Shown in pieces: positions 27,986-39,429 of a DNA stretch of 64,000 bases. The notes below the pieces were generated by a model. It was given only the letters and a program-made list of their open reading frames with translations, searched no databases and was not told the DNA's origin. The position numbers and the translations under genes are program-made. Each line of letters begins with the position of its first letter. The stretch's first letter is position 1. The DNA is from Polaromonas sp. Its GTDB lineage: Bacteria > Pseudomonadota > Gammaproteobacteria > Burkholderiales > Burkholderiaceae_C. The stretch spans positions 62,001 to 126,000 of the forward strand of contig JAAFJR010000003.1 in NCBI GenBank assembly GCA_013298945.1, written 5' to 3'.

Positions 27986-29149
27986 TTATCGCCCTGTTCG
28001 AGCTAAATAACGCTTGCGCCAGAACACCACGCCCATAGTGATGGCGATAAGCACCATCACGCCCATGGTCCACCACAGCGCGTTTTTATCGTGAATGAGC
28101 GGGAAAGTCTCAAAATTCATGCCAAAAAAGCCAGTGATCAAATTCAATGGCAAAAAGATGGCAGTCAAAGCCGTCAATGTTCGCATGATGTCATTGGTAC
28201 GGTTGCCTTGTGCGCCAAAGTAGATTTGAATCGCCGATTCAGCCGATTGCTCCAACCGTCGTACGTGGTGCACCACACGATCAATATGCTCAATCACATC
28301 GCGGGCGCGGGCGATCAATGCGTCATGCTCTGCTTGGCTGATCACTGGGCTCGTTGAACTGACCGAATTTGCGATCAAAGGCTGCTCGCGCAAGGTATCC
28401 AGCCATTCTTGCATGGCGTCATGCTGTTCTTCGCACAAATCTTCTAAGGTGTGCAGTTGGCTGCGAATACCGGTCAGGGCGGACCAATTGTTGAATCTAG
28501 AGTGTGGTTTTAGCAACTCGGTTTGCCAGTTATCCAACTGCACCGTTAACTCTTTACGCAAATCCAAATAGCTGTCTACCATGGCGTTAACCATGCGTAA
28601 TACCAAATCGACTGGGCTGGTGGGGATACGGCTACGCGCATTTGCTGCATCGAGACCAGCGCTTGCATCGGCTAAAAAACGCTGAATAAAGCTTTTCGCA
28701 GCGTAGCAGTTACGCGGATGCACGCTGATCAACAAGCGGTCAAACACCGCAAAACCGACGGCTTTGGAGCTGATACGGCTCAAGCTTGGCAGCGTGTTGA
28801 TAGCTTTGATGCGCCGTTTGCCACCTTGGCCGTGGTAGGCCTCGATAGCAGCTTCGTACTCGGCCTCAGCCTGCATTTCAAGCTGTGTTGCCAATCGGCG
28901 AAAGATGATTAGATCGTAAACTGAGGTGTAGTCGTAGTGCGACGGGTGCACGGCAGAGGCCAAATCTTGGTAATGCAAATCCAGCAAGGTGGAGCCACCT
29001 ACTTGTTGGGCCAAGGTTTGCAGACTAGGAAAATCCGTCTGAACTGTTTCGCGATCTGTAAACACCCACACAAAGCCATCACTAGGCGCTATGCTGGGCA
29101 GCTGATCTGCAAACTGCAAGCTACCTTGGGTGAAAATGACGATTTGCAT
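27986..29149 (-). CDS. CorA-family divalent metal ion transporter
   Basis: 387 residues. A long cytoplasmic N-terminal domain with a helical stretch (~220-300) is followed by two C-terminal membrane helices. The selectivity motif GMN (343-345, in ITGFFGMNFETFP) closes the first helix. CorA proteins form pentameric Mg/Co channels; some relatives (ZntB type) export zinc. The periplasmic loop here is FETFPLIHDKNALWW. It stands between hemB and the SDR on the same strand. Confidence 0.92.
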   Translation of the reverse strand: MQIVIFTQGSLQFADQLPSIAPSDGFVWVFTDRETVQTDFPSLQTLAQQVGGSTLLDLHYQDLASAVHPSHYDYTSVYDLIIFRRLATQLEMQAEAEYEAAIEAYHGQGGKRRIKAINTLPSLSRISSKAVGFAVFDRLLISVHPRNCYAAKSFIQRFLADASAGLDAANARSRIPTSPVDLVLRMVNAMVDSYLDLRKELTVQLDNWQTELLKPHSRFNNWSALTGIRSQLHTLEDLCEEQHDAMQEWLDTLREQPLIANSVSSTSPVISQAEHDALIARARDVIEHIDRVVHHVRRLEQSAESAIQIYFGAQGNRTNDIMRTLTALTAIFLPLNLITGFFGMNFETFPLIHDKNALWWTMGVMVLIAITMGVVFWRKRYLARTGR

Positions 29150-29171
29150 AAATTTAACTTTTGGATGTAAT

Positions 29172-30197
<1,026 letters not shown>

Positions 30198-30332
30198 TTA
30201 ATTTTTAAGATTAATTTTGTTGGTGATTTGTAGACAACTTGTTGGCTATGTGTTGGATTTAACCGACACCATGCCGATCTTAGCAATGATACCTTCTAAG
30301 CCTCACTTTGCTTAGACCCAATAACGACCCTT

Positions 30333-31643
30333 ATGACGACCCTAGCCTACTGCCAAGAACTTGACGTAAACGACGCTTTACGCCCTCTTAAAGACCAATT
30401 TTCTCTACCGCCCGGCGTGATCTATCTGGACGGCAACTCGCTGGGCGTACTGCCCAAAGCCACCGCAGCACGCGTTGCCGAGGTGGTGACGCAAGAATGG
30501 GGAGTGGGTCTCATCCGCAGCTGGAACACAGCTGGCTGGTTTGCCATGCCCCAAAAAATAGGCAACAAAATCGCCAAACTGATTGGCGCGAACGCTGGAG
30601 AAGTAGTCGCAACCGACACTACCTCAATCAACTTGTACAAGGTGCTAAGTGCGGCGCTAAATATCGCTGCCGCAGATTCGCCTACTCGAAAACTCATCGT
30701 CAGCGAGCGTAGCAACTTCCCGACTGACTTGTACATTGCCGAAGCACTATGTCAAGAACGCGGCTACACCCTGAAACTGGTTGAATCTGACGATAAATCG
30801 GACGAGATTGCCGCATCCTTGACTGCCGATGTGGCGATTTTGATGCTCACCCACGTCAACTACCGTACCGGCGCAATGCATGACATGGCTGCCGTGACGC
30901 AGGCCGCGCACACCGCTGGTATTTTGACCGTTTGGGATTTGGCGCACAGCGCAGGTGCTGTGCATGTAGATTTGACCGCATCTAAGGCTGATTTTTCTAT
31001 CGGTTGCGGCTACAAATACCTCAATGGTGGCCCAGGTGCGCCAGCGTTTGTATGGGTCAACCCAAAACACGCAGGGCGCTTCTGGCAACCGCTGGCTGGC
31101 TGGTGGGGCCACGCCACCCCGTTTGATTTCACCCCAGACTATCGCCCTGCCCCAGGCGTGAACCGCTATTTGTGTGGCACCCAGCCCATCATCAACATGG
31201 CGGCTCTGGATTGCGGGCTGGAAGTGTACATGGCAGCCGAACCGTTTGGCGGCATGGCAGCATTGCGGGTCAAATCACTGGCGTTGACAGATCTGTTCAT
31301 TGCTTTGGTAGAAGAGCGCTGCGCAGGTTTCGGTATAGGTTTGGCGACCCCTCGTGCACACGCGCATCGTGGCTCGCAGGTGTGCCTCACACGTGAGCAT
31401 GGTGCGGGTTTGGAAGGTGGCTCGGGTGCTTTCGCCATCGTGCAAGCGCTGATCGCCCGTGGCGTGATTGGCGACTACCGTGCTGGCGATGGCAAAACGC
31501 ACAAAGACATCATGCGCTTTGGCTTCACACCGCTGTATATTGGGTTTGAAAACGTCTGGCACGCGGTTGAACACTTGCGCCAAGTCCTCGTTTCTGAAGA
31601 ATGGAAACGCCCTGAATTCAACCAAAAACACGCAGTGACATGA
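30333..31643 (+). CDS. kynU: kynureninase
   Basis: 436 residues of the PLP fold-type I family. It splits kynurenine to anthranilate and alanine in tryptophan breakdown. Visible: [12 protein letters not shown] at the N-terminus, [15 protein letters not shown] (Asp binding the pyridine nitrogen), the PLP Lys228 in [14 protein letters not shown], and [20 protein letters not shown] at the C-terminus. Its stop overlaps the kynA ATG by 4 nt. The formamidase gene kynB, often in this operon, is not present. Confidence 0.97.
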   Translation: MTTLAYCQELDVNDALRPLKDQFSLPPGVIYLDGNSLGVLPKATAARVAEVVTQEWGVGLIRSWNTAGWFAMPQKIGNKIAKLIGANAGEVVATDTTSINLYKVLSAALNIAAADSPTRKLIVSERSNFPTDLYIAEALCQERGYTLKLVESDDKSDEIAASLTADVAILMLTHVNYRTGAMHDMAAVTQAAHTAGILTVWDLAHSAGAVHVDLTASKADFSIGCGYKYLNGGPGAPAFVWVNPKHAGRFWQPLAGWWGHATPFDFTPDYRPAPGVNRYLCGTQPIINMAALDCGLEVYMAAEPFGGMAALRVKSLALTDLFIALVEERCAGFGIGLATPRAHAHRGSQVCLTREHGAGLEGGSGAFAIVQALIARGVIGDYRAGDGKTHKDIMRFGFTPLYIGFENVWHAVEHLRQVLVSEEWKRPEFNQKHAVT

Positions 31644-32491
31644 TGAGCGGTTGTCCTTACACCCCACCTGATCCAGCTCAGCACGGCGCACAGCTGGATT
31701 TCAGCAAAGACATGAGCTACGGCGACTATCTCCAGCTGGACGCGATTTTGAACGCGCAAAAACCGCTCTCGCCCGATCACAACGAGATGCTCTTCATCAT
31801 CCAGCACCAGACCAGCGAGCTGTGGATGAAGCTGATGCTGCACGAGCTGCACGCTGCCATCCGCTGCGTAGCTACCGACGATTTGCACAGCGCCTTCAAA
31901 ATGCTGGCGCGGGTCAGCCGCATCATGGGGCAACTGGTGACGGCATGGGACGTGCTGGCAACCATGACGCCGCCAGAATACAGCGCCATTCGACCGTATT
32001 TGGCGCAATCCAGCGGCTTTCAAAGCGCGCAATACCGCTGTATTGAATTCGCGCTGGGCAACAAAAACGCCGCCATGCTCAAACCACACGCGCACCGGCC
32101 CGACTTGTTGGCACAGGTGCAAGTGGCGTTTGAAGCACCGTCGCTGTACGACGAATCGCTCAAGTTGCTGGCGCGATACGGCTTGGCAGTGCCAGATTCA
32201 CACACCCAACGCGACTGGCCCCAGCCGTATCAGGCCAGCGACGCTGTCGAGCAAGCCTGGCTGGTAGCCTACCGCGACCCGAAACAGCATTGGGAGTTGT
32301 ACCAATTGGGTGAAAAACTGACCGATTTGGAAGACAGCTTCCGCCTTTGGCGCTTTAGGCATGTGACAACAGTTGAGCGCATCATCGGCTTCAAACGCGG
32401 CACGGGTGGCACGGGCGGCGTGAGCTACCTGCGCAGCATGCTGGATGTGGTGCTGTTTCCTGAAATCTGGAAGCTGCGCACGGATTTGTAA
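31640..32491 (+). CDS. kynA: tryptophan 2,3-dioxygenase
   Basis: 283 residues, the usual bacterial length. A haem enzyme that oxidises tryptophan to N-formylkynurenine. Distal His56 lies in [17 protein letters not shown]; the proximal haem ligand is His241 in [23 protein letters not shown]. It is translationally coupled to kynU by an ATGA overlap and followed 22 nt later by a dienelactone hydrolase gene. A formamidase is required between KynA and KynU but is not encoded as KynB here. Confidence 0.97.
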   Translation: MMSGCPYTPPDPAQHGAQLDFSKDMSYGDYLQLDAILNAQKPLSPDHNEMLFIIQHQTSELWMKLMLHELHAAIRCVATDDLHSAFKMLARVSRIMGQLVTAWDVLATMTPPEYSAIRPYLAQSSGFQSAQYRCIEFALGNKNAAMLKPHAHRPDLLAQVQVAFEAPSLYDESLKLLARYGLAVPDSHTQRDWPQPYQASDAVEQAWLVAYRDPKQHWELYQLGEKLTDLEDSFRLWRFRHVTTVERIIGFKRGTGGTGGVSYLRSMLDVVLFPEIWKLRTDL

Positions 32492-32513
32492 TCTCAACAA
32501 TTTGGAGAACTTG

Positions 32514-33212
32514 ATGGGTAATTTTCAAAACATCACCTCATCCGACGGCTTCGTCTTTCCGGCCTACGTCGCCCAGCCCGTCGGTACAGCCAAAGCGGCG
32601 ATTGTGGTGCTGCAGGAGATTTTTGGCGTCAACAGCCACATTCAAGCGGTGACGGATGCTTATGCCGCACAAGGCTATTTGGCCATCGCGCCGAGCACCT
32701 TTCACCGGGTGAAAAAAGGTGTAAATTTGGGCTACACGGCTGAGGATGTCGACGCTGGCAAAGCCCTGAAAGCTGCGGCCGAAGCTATACCAGCACAGAT
32801 CATGCAAGACGTGCAAGCCACCGTCGACTTTGCCGCTGTACAACTCCCAAAGGGCCAGAAAATCGGCATCACGGGCTACTGTTGGGGCGGCATGCTGACT
32901 TGGCGTGCAGCATCTTTGGTCAACGGCATCAGCGCCGCAGCGCCTTACTACGGCGCAGGTATGACGGTAGGCGCAGAGCTAGCACGGCAGCCGCGTTGTC
33001 CCGTGATGGTTCATTTTGGCGATCAAGACACCAGCATCCCCATGGACACCGTGCAGGCCTTTACTGCCGCGCAACCTGCCGTTGACGTACAAATTTACGC
33101 CGCTAACCATGGTTTCAACTGCGACCAGCGGGGCGCTTATGACGCCGCATCAGCCAAGCTTGCTTTGGCTAGAAATTTATCATTTTTTACTATAAATTTA
33201 ATAGCTGCTTAG
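32514..33212 (+). CDS. dienelactone hydrolase family protein
   Basis: 232 residues from the ATG at 32514, which has a GGAG six bases upstream. An alpha/beta-hydrolase of the dienelactone hydrolase family with nucleophile Cys in ITGYCWGGMLTW, Asp in HFGDQDTSIP and His in AANHGFNCDQRG. In such enzymes the triad hydrolyses lactones or esters. It is the third gene of the kynU-kynA transcript, where a kynurenine formamidase might be expected. The last ~9 residues (FTINLIAA) and the stop codon are encoded by a copy of the dispersed repeat, replacing the usual C-terminal helix end. Confidence 0.92.
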   Translation: MGNFQNITSSDGFVFPAYVAQPVGTAKAAIVVLQEIFGVNSHIQAVTDAYAAQGYLAIAPSTFHRVKKGVNLGYTAEDVDAGKALKAAAEAIPAQIMQDVQATVDFAAVQLPKGQKIGITGYCWGGMLTWRAASLVNGISAAAPYYGAGMTVGAELARQPRCPVMVHFGDQDTSIPMDTVQAFTAAQPAVDVQIYAANHGFNCDQRGAYDAASAKLALARNLSFFTINLIAA

Positions 33213-33233
33213 GCAATAAATACGCTGACTATA
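33184..33233 (-). repeat. dispersed ~50-bp repeat, copy 7 (overlaps gene end)
   Basis: Minus-orientation copy (ACTATAAATTTAATAGCTGC, TTAGGCAATAAATACGCTG, ACTATA). Its TAG inside GCTTAGGC is the stop codon of the upstream hydrolase gene. Confidence 0.9.
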
Positions 33234-33270
33234 TTATAATTTATAGTCATTTTTAATCTTTTTCCTCTTA

Positions 33271-34614
33271 ATGAAAAAACTCCCAGAAAATCTATCCCCC
33301 AACAACTTCGAATGGGGCTGCGCGACCTCTTCATTTCAAATCGAAGGAGGTACGACTGCGGGTGGTCGAGTTGCTACTATTTGGGACGATTTTTGTGCAC
33401 AACCTGGCCGCATCAAAGACGCAAGTGATGGCTCCGTTGCTTGCGATCACTTCCACCGCTATGCAGGCGATGTGAAACTGATGGCAGACTTGGGCTTCAA
33501 GCATTACAGGTTTTCAATTGCCTGGGCTCGCGTTGTGAATGCGGACAACACCGTGAACATGGCTGGCATCGACTTCTATAGCCGTTTGTTAGATGAATTA
33601 GCAAAATACGACATCACCCCCAATGCGACGCTATTTCATTGGGATTTACCTTCACACCTAGAAGGGGGCTGGCTGAATCGCGACACCGCTTACCGTTTTG
33701 CAGATTACACAGCTTTGGTCGCTGAGCGTTTGGGCGACAGATTACCCCGCGTGGCAACCTTGAATGAACCATGGTGCTCGGCATTTTTGGGTTACGACTT
33801 GGGCGTTTTTGCGCCTGGTCATAAAAATCGTGAAAGCTCACTGAGCGTCGCTCATCATTTGATGTTGGCACACGGTTTGGGCATTCAAGCATGGCGCAGT
33901 CGCTTATCGCAAACCTCATTGGGCATTGTGCTGAACCCCGAGTTATGCGACCCGTTGACCACTAAACCAGAAGACGTACAGGCGGCCAAAATGGCAGAGT
34001 ATGAGCGCAATGACAGTTTTTTAAATCCACTCTTTGGTAGAGAATGGCCTAGTATGTTGCTTGACCAAATGGGGTCGAGCTTATCTGACCGCCAGGCAGG
34101 AGATTTAGCAATCACCTCTGAGCCGTTAGATTTCATTGGTTTGAATTACTACACGCGCTCTATTGCTAGAGCACCAAGTAGCTCTGAAGATGCCAAACGT
34201 GGTTATACATTTGTTCCCCCAGATGCTGCTGACAAAACCAAACAGCTCACAGACATCGGATGGGAAATTTACCCCGAAGGTTTAAAGCGAGTGGTAAACA
34301 ACTTAACCCAAAACTGGCCGTTACCTCCGATTTGGATCACAGAAAATGGCGCAGCTGACAACACACCCGTTATCAACGGCAGCTGTGATGACGACATGAG
34401 GTGCTCCTATATCACGCAACATTTAGAAAAGATGTCTGAACTCATTGCCGAAGGGACAGACATCCGTGGCTACTATGTTTGGAGTTTGTTAGATAACTTT
34501 GAATGGGCGCACGGCTACAGTGAACGATTTGGTGTTGTGCATGTTGACTTTGAAACACAAGTGAGAACTCCGAAAAAAAGCGCCTTGATGGTGAAGGCGC
34601 TTTTGAAGTCTTAA
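33271..34614 (+). CDS. bglA: GH1 beta-glucosidase
   Basis: 447 residues of glycoside hydrolase family 1. It shows EWGCATSSFQIEGG at the N-terminus, the acid/base Glu166 in ATLNEPWC and the nucleophile Glu358 in IWITENGA; SLLDNFEWAHGYSERFGVVHVDF closes the barrel. It cleaves beta-linked glucosides in the cytosol (no signal peptide). It converges on the alpha-glucoside transport operon across a bidirectional terminator. Its ATG lacks a clear ribosome site. Confidence 0.95.
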   Translation: MKKLPENLSPNNFEWGCATSSFQIEGGTTAGGRVATIWDDFCAQPGRIKDASDGSVACDHFHRYAGDVKLMADLGFKHYRFSIAWARVVNADNTVNMAGIDFYSRLLDELAKYDITPNATLFHWDLPSHLEGGWLNRDTAYRFADYTALVAERLGDRLPRVATLNEPWCSAFLGYDLGVFAPGHKNRESSLSVAHHLMLAHGLGIQAWRSRLSQTSLGIVLNPELCDPLTTKPEDVQAAKMAEYERNDSFLNPLFGREWPSMLLDQMGSSLSDRQAGDLAITSEPLDFIGLNYYTRSIARAPSSSEDAKRGYTFVPPDAADKTKQLTDIGWEIYPEGLKRVVNNLTQNWPLPPIWITENGAADNTPVINGSCDDDMRCSYITQHLEKMSELIAEGTDIRGYYVWSLLDNFEWAHGYSERFGVVHVDFETQVRTPKKSALMVKALLKS

Positions 34615-34635
34615 GGACAAATGCTATTGAAATAA

Positions 34636-34664
34636 AAAAAAGGGGCTTGTAAGCCCCTTTTTTA
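34636..34664. terminator. bidirectional rho-independent terminator
   Basis: Stem GGGGCT / AGCCCC with a TGTA loop, flanked by eight A on the left and six T on the right, so it works for both bglA (plus) and the agl operon (minus), whose ends face each other. Confidence 0.9.
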
Positions 34665-34693
34665 ACGTCCATATAAAAACCAATGAATCGCTT

Positions 34694-35872
34694 TTAGCCG
34701 CCTTTGACAGAGCCGGCCAACAAGCCTCTAACAAAGAAGCGTTGCAAAGAGAAGAATACGGCGACTGGCACAGCGATGGACACAAAAGCCGTTGCTGTCA
34801 AAATCTCCCAACTCTCACCTCGTGAACCCAATAAGTCATTCAATTTGATTGTCAACACCACTTGATCTGGCGCCTTACCCAAAAACACCAGCGCAATCAA
34901 AAAGTCATTCCAAACCCATAAAAACTGGAAGATGGCAAAACTAGCTAGCGCAGGGATTGACAGTGGCAGCACGATGCTGGTGAAGATTTGGAAATGAGAT
35001 GCACCATCCATATGGGCACTGTCAATGATGTCTCTGGGCAAAGCAGCGATGTAGTTTCGCAGCAAATAAATCGCCAATGGCAAACCAAAAGCCGTATGTG
35101 CCAGCCACACACTCCAATAATCTTTAGAAGGTATCCCTAAAGCATCGCCTATGCCGTTGTACATTTTCAACAGCGGTATCAAAGACATTTGCAGTGGCAC
35201 AACAAGTAAACCCACCACCACAATAAACAGCCATTTGCGGCCAGGAAACTCCATCCAACTAAAAGCATATGCCGCAAACGCAGCTATCAAAATCGGTATG
35301 AATGTCGCAGGAATCGTCACTTTAAAAGTATTCAAAAACGCTTGGCCTACGCCCTCAGAAGCAATCACCTTTTTGTAGTTGTTCGTATTGAAAACAGGAG
35401 GTGTTTCCGCCACATAGAAAATCCGGATGCCTTTGTCTTTGTCATAGGCTTTGTTTAACTCTAAGCGATAGGTACCATCCGCTTTCACGGTCAAATTACC
35501 ATCCGGAGCGCCATCTTCTTCATCAAACACTTGGCCATCCGCAACTTGAATCGTTTCGCCAACTTTGAATTCACTGGGTTTTGATGATTTCAATGAAAAG
35601 CTTTTGATCTGTATTTTTGCTTCTGTTCCAAAGAGCCGGCCATTGATCACAAATTTATCGCCCTCTTGCACAGCACTTTGCGCGCCAGCCGTTCTGCGCA
35701 TATCTGCACGCGTTTGCGTTGACATCGATGTCCACCAACCGCTAGAGGCTAACTGCTCTTTTTCGCGGAAACTTGAAACGAATAAGCCAAATGTTGGCAA
35801 CACCCACATGGCGACAATCAGCAGCAGCATCAATGAAGCAAATATCGATGCGAAATTAAAATGTTTTTTCAT
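34694..35872 (-). CDS. aglG: alpha-glucoside ABC transporter permease AglG
   Basis: 392 residues, a MalG-type inner-membrane permease. After helix 1 there is a ~150-residue periplasmic insert (residues ~50-165), a mark of AglG, then five helices with the ATPase-coupling EAA loop ([29 protein letters not shown]). With AglF, AglE and AglK it imports alpha-glucosides such as sucrose, trehalose or maltose. It is the last gene of the operon, 4 nt after aglF. Confidence 0.93.
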   Translation of the reverse strand: MKKHFNFASIFASLMLLLIVAMWVLPTFGLFVSSFREKEQLASSGWWTSMSTQTRADMRRTAGAQSAVQEGDKFVINGRLFGTEAKIQIKSFSLKSSKPSEFKVGETIQVADGQVFDEEDGAPDGNLTVKADGTYRLELNKAYDKDKGIRIFYVAETPPVFNTNNYKKVIASEGVGQAFLNTFKVTIPATFIPILIAAFAAYAFSWMEFPGRKWLFIVVVGLLVVPLQMSLIPLLKMYNGIGDALGIPSKDYWSVWLAHTAFGLPLAIYLLRNYIAALPRDIIDSAHMDGASHFQIFTSIVLPLSIPALASFAIFQFLWVWNDFLIALVFLGKAPDQVVLTIKLNDLLGSRGESWEILTATAFVSIAVPVAVFFSLQRFFVRGLLAGSVKGG

Positions 35873-35876
35873 CGTT

Positions 35877-36881
35877 TTACCTTTGCGACTCTTCCGTACG
35901 GAAACGTCGAATATTGAAAGCCATCACAGGTATCACAGCAAACATCAGCACCATGGCCAAAGTTGAGCTTCGGCCGTAATCGCCACCTCCACGGAACATC
36001 CAGTCGTACATTAAGTTTGCCAAAACACCGGTATCCCATTGGCCACCCGTCATCGCCATCACGATATCAAAAACCTTCAACACGGTGATGGTGATCGTTG
36101 TCCAAACCACCAAAATAGTTGACATCACTTGAGGCACCATGATTTCAAAAAAGATGTGCAACTCGCTTGCACCATCAATGCGCGCTGCTTCTATGGTTTC
36201 TGTCGGCACGCCACGCAGCGCAGCAGAAAGAATTACCATCGCAAAACCGGTTTGAATCCAAATTAGGATAGCCATCAAAAAGAAATTATTCCAAAATGGC
36301 ACGGTAACCCAAGCTTGTGGTTGCATGCCTAGCCCCGTAACGATCGCATTCACAATTCCTATTTGGTCTGAATCTGCGCCGCGAAAATCGTACACAAATT
36401 TCCAAATAACACTTGCTCCAACAAAGCTAATAGCCATGGGCATAAACACCATTGATTTTGCAAAGTTACCCCACCAAACTTTATCGGCAAGCACAGCAAC
36501 TATCAAACCAAATATGGTCGCCATCGTAGGCACTACCACCAACCAAAGAAAATTATTCCGGATAGTGATCAGAAAATTTTGATCCGCAAACACCCATAGA
36601 TAGTTTGAGAAGCCAACAAAGTTTTCTCCCGTTGAATCATAAAAGCTCAACCGAAAAGTTTCAATTAAAGGGTACAACAAATAGATGCTCAGCAATAACA
36701 AAGCAGGCGCCAAGAAAATCCAAGGGCGTAACTTGTTTTGAAATTGCTCAAGCGTTGATTTTGAAGCCATCGGCATATGAATCACTTTGTCAACAACAAA
36801 GTTAGAGCCAGCAAAATACAGCAAACAAAACGCTATGCTGATCACAACGGCTAGTAAAGTTTGTCCTATTTGTTCAATCAT
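35877..36881 (-). CDS. aglF: alpha-glucoside ABC transporter permease AglF
   Basis: 334 residues, a MalF-type permease with about seven hydrophobic segments and the EAA loop [26 protein letters not shown]. The N-terminal pair of helices and short loops distinguish it from E. coli MalF, which is longer. It pairs with AglG. It is separated from aglE by a 112-nt gap containing a perfect 10-bp stem-loop. Confidence 0.93.
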   Translation of the reverse strand: MIEQIGQTLLAVVISIAFCLLYFAGSNFVVDKVIHMPMASKSTLEQFQNKLRPWIFLAPALLLLSIYLLYPLIETFRLSFYDSTGENFVGFSNYLWVFADQNFLITIRNNFLWLVVVPTMATIFGLIVAVLADKVWWGNFAKSMVFMPMAISFVGASVIWKFVYDFRGADSDQIGIVNAIVTGLGMQPQAWVTVPFWNNFFLMAILIWIQTGFAMVILSAALRGVPTETIEAARIDGASELHIFFEIMVPQVMSTILVVWTTITITVLKVFDIVMAMTGGQWDTGVLANLMYDWMFRGGGDYGRSSTLAMVLMFAVIPVMAFNIRRFRTEESQR

Positions 36882-36915
36882 AGTGCTCTGCTTTATAAAT
36901 ATCTAAATTTCAAAC

Positions 36916-36947
36916 GTACCCAGTGATTTCTACAAACCACTGGGTAC
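36916..36947 (-). other. intercistronic stem-loop between aglE and aglF
   Basis: Perfect 10-bp inverted repeat GTACCCAGTG / CACTGGGTAC with a 12-nt loop and no T-run. In binding-protein transporter operons such stems often protect the upstream binding-protein mRNA and lower downstream permease expression; that use is inferred here. Confidence 0.75.
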
Positions 36948-36993
36948 TTGCCCTATGCGCTTTTAAGCAAAAGAACTTAGGTTTTTACTTTGC

Positions 36994-38301
36994 TCACTTC
37001 TTAATAGCATCCCAGCTCTTTTGAATTTCGTCAGCAACTTGTTGTGCTGATTGACCGCCAGAGTAGTTGACCATGCCTTTCCAGAAGCTACCAGCGCCGA
37101 TAGCGCCAGGCATCAAGTCAGAGCCGTCAAAACGGAAGGTTGTTGCGCCCAACAAAATTTCGCCTTGCTTTTTCAAAGCCTTGTTTTTGTATTTGTTGAT
37201 GTCAGCACCTTTGTGCGGCGTCAAGAAACCACCTTCAGCCATCCAAGTCTCATGCGCTTGTGGATGTTGTAAGAACTCCATGAACGCGCGCGAACCTTTA
37301 CTGTCTTTGGTGATCGTCATGATCGTGCCGCCACCCAAAACTGGGTTGCCCAATTTCTTGCCAGCATAAGATGGGAAGTAGAAGAAGTCAGCCTCGTCTG
37401 CCTTGCCTTCTGGGAAGAAAGCAGGGATAAAGCTGGCTTGACGGTGCATGTAGCACTTTGGTGGTGAACCAAACATGCCTTTAGGGCTGTCTTTGAAACT
37501 CACAGTTGCAACAGCTTTAGCGCCACCATCTACATAAGCATCATTTTTAGCAAATGCACCGTAGGCTTCGATAGCTTCAACAACACGTTTGTCGTTGAAT
37601 TTGATACTGTTGTCAACCCAGCCGTCATAAACCGCTGGCGTTTGTGTACGCAACATGAAGTCTTCAACCCAGTCAGTTGCTGGCCAGCCAGTAGCAGCAT
37701 CGCTACCTAAACCGATACACCATGGCTTTGCACCACCGTCAGCAGCCATTTTCTTGGTCAAGTCTTGCAACTCTTCCATAGATTTTGGAACTTTGTACCC
37801 TTTTTCCTTGAAGTTTTCAGGGATGTACCACACCAAGCTCTTCACGTTAACGTTATAGAACAAGCCAAAAAATTCTTTTTTGCCAGCTTTGTTGGCATAA
37901 GTACCGAGGTCAGCCCATGAGCTACCAGCGGCAAAGTTTGTTTTCACCCAGTTGCTGGTTTTGTCGCCCAACGGCACCAAGCCACCGATAGCTGCCATGT
38001 TGGCTGCCAAACCTGGCTGTGGGAATACGGAAATATTTGAAGGTGAACCGGCTTTGATGTCGATCACGATTTGCTGCTCAGAGCTTTGTGAGCAAGAATG
38101 CTTCACGGTAGCGCCCGTCGATTTTTCAAAAACGCTAATCACTTTTTTGAATATAACTTCTTCAGCCCCTGTCCATGGGCAAGTGATGGTAACCACTTCG
38201 CCTTTGAGATCTGGACCTTTGTAATCTGCCGCCATGACAGAGCTTGCCATAGAAGCCAAAGCTAAAGCAGATGCTCCAGCAATGAGAGTTTTCTTAATCA
38301 T
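36994..38301 (-). CDS. aglE: alpha-glucoside ABC transporter substrate-binding protein AglE
   Basis: 435 residues with a 24-residue signal peptide (MIKKTLIAGASALALASMAS, cleavage after VMAA region). The mature protein is a group 1 solute-binding protein of the AglE branch (VTITCPWTGAEEVIFKKVISVFEK; GFLTPHKGADINKYKNKALKKQGEIL; DGSDLMPGAIGAGSFWKGM). It captures alpha-glucosides in the periplasm. A strong AAGGAG site precedes the ATG, fitting high expression. It is separated from aglK by 82 nt with a small ATTGC/GCAAT stem. Confidence 0.93.
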   Translation of the reverse strand: MIKKTLIAGASALALASMASSVMAADYKGPDLKGEVVTITCPWTGAEEVIFKKVISVFEKSTGATVKHSCSQSSEQQIVIDIKAGSPSNISVFPQPGLAANMAAIGGLVPLGDKTSNWVKTNFAAGSSWADLGTYANKAGKKEFFGLFYNVNVKSLVWYIPENFKEKGYKVPKSMEELQDLTKKMAADGGAKPWCIGLGSDAATGWPATDWVEDFMLRTQTPAVYDGWVDNSIKFNDKRVVEAIEAYGAFAKNDAYVDGGAKAVATVSFKDSPKGMFGSPPKCYMHRQASFIPAFFPEGKADEADFFYFPSYAGKKLGNPVLGGGTIMTITKDSKGSRAFMEFLQHPQAHETWMAEGGFLTPHKGADINKYKNKALKKQGEILLGATTFRFDGSDLMPGAIGAGSFWKGMVNYSGGQSAQQVADEIQKSWDAIKK

Positions 38302-38383
38302 TCACTTTTCTCCTTTAAACACTTCATGGCCCATCCACAAAGCAATTCTTACTTTTAATTAAGCCTATTGCGCCCGCAATAAA

Positions 38384-39388
38384 CTATTCGATCCGCTTAC
38401 CGGAACTGTCGAATTTGTATATGTGTTGCGACTCAAACCCCAGCTCAATGGTTTGGCCAGGCTCTGCTGCCAAAGTACCATCGATACGTGCCGTGATATC
38501 GCCCAACACACCTGCATGGATATACGCAAAAGTCTCATTACCCAGCTTTTCTGCGTGTTTTAAAGTACCCTTGATCGCACCGCCTGCCTCCACGCGGAAA
38601 TGCTCAGGTCGTACGCCGACCGTGTTTGCGCCATAGCGCTCTGCGAACTCTTTAGGTAAAAAATTAATTTGCGGGGAACCAATAAAGCCCGCAACAAACA
38701 AGCTGGCTGGTTTGTTGTACAAATCTAGAGGGCGACCAACCTGTTCAATTTTTCCCTTGTTAAGCACCACGATTTTGTCTGCCAGCGTCATGGCTTCGAC
38801 TTGGTCGTGCGTCACATAAATCATGGTTGCGCCTAAACGACGGTGCAGTGTTGCCAGCTCGACGCGCATTTTGGTACGCAAGGCCGCATCAAGGTTTGAC
38901 AAAGGCTCGTCAAATAAAAATACTTTAGGATCGCGCACGATAGCGCGACCAATCGCGACGCGCTGGCGCTGACCGCCTGACAAAGCCTTGGGTAATCTAT
39001 CCAAATAATCCGTGATCTGCAAAATCTCTGACGCTTCCCGGACCCTGCGATCAATCTCAGCCTTTGGCGTTTTGGCAATTTTCAAACCAAAGGCCATGTT
39101 GTCATACACCGTTTTGTGCGGATAGAGCGCATAACTTTGAAACACCATCGCAACACCACGTTTTGACGAAGGCAAGTCATTCGACAAAACGCCATCAATC
39201 ATCAGCTCTCCAGACGTGATGTCCTCCAAACCAGCAATCATGCGCAGCAACGTTGTCTTACCACAACCTGATGGACCAACAAACACTACAAATTCGCCTG
39301 GCTTGATATCTAAGTCGATGCCATGGAGCACGTGCGTTTCACCAAAACTCTTTTTGATGTTGTTTAATTTAACTTCGGTTTGAATCAT
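38384..39388 (-). CDS. aglK: sugar ABC transporter ATPase AglK (UgpC/MsmX type)
   Basis: 334 residues. Walker A GPSGCGKTT (38-46), Q-loop MVFQSYALYPHKTVYDNMAFGL, signature LSGGQRQRVAIGRAIVRDP, Walker B VFLFDEPLSNLD and switch His in IYVTHDQVEAMTLAD are intact. The C-terminal ~100 residues are the OB-like regulatory domain of MalK relatives (TVGVRPEHFRVEAGG). It energises AglF-AglG. It lies between aglR and aglE. Confidence 0.94.
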   Translation of the reverse strand: MIQTEVKLNNIKKSFGETHVLHGIDLDIKPGEFVVFVGPSGCGKTTLLRMIAGLEDITSGELMIDGVLSNDLPSSKRGVAMVFQSYALYPHKTVYDNMAFGLKIAKTPKAEIDRRVREASEILQITDYLDRLPKALSGGQRQRVAIGRAIVRDPKVFLFDEPLSNLDAALRTKMRVELATLHRRLGATMIYVTHDQVEAMTLADKIVVLNKGKIEQVGRPLDLYNKPASLFVAGFIGSPQINFLPKEFAERYGANTVGVRPEHFRVEAGGAIKGTLKHAEKLGNETFAYIHAGVLGDITARIDGTLAAEPGQTIELGFESQHIYKFDSSGKRIE

Positions 39389-39429
39389 TAAAACTCCAAA
39401 TAAATAATTTGCGTTGCGTTTTCAGCTAT

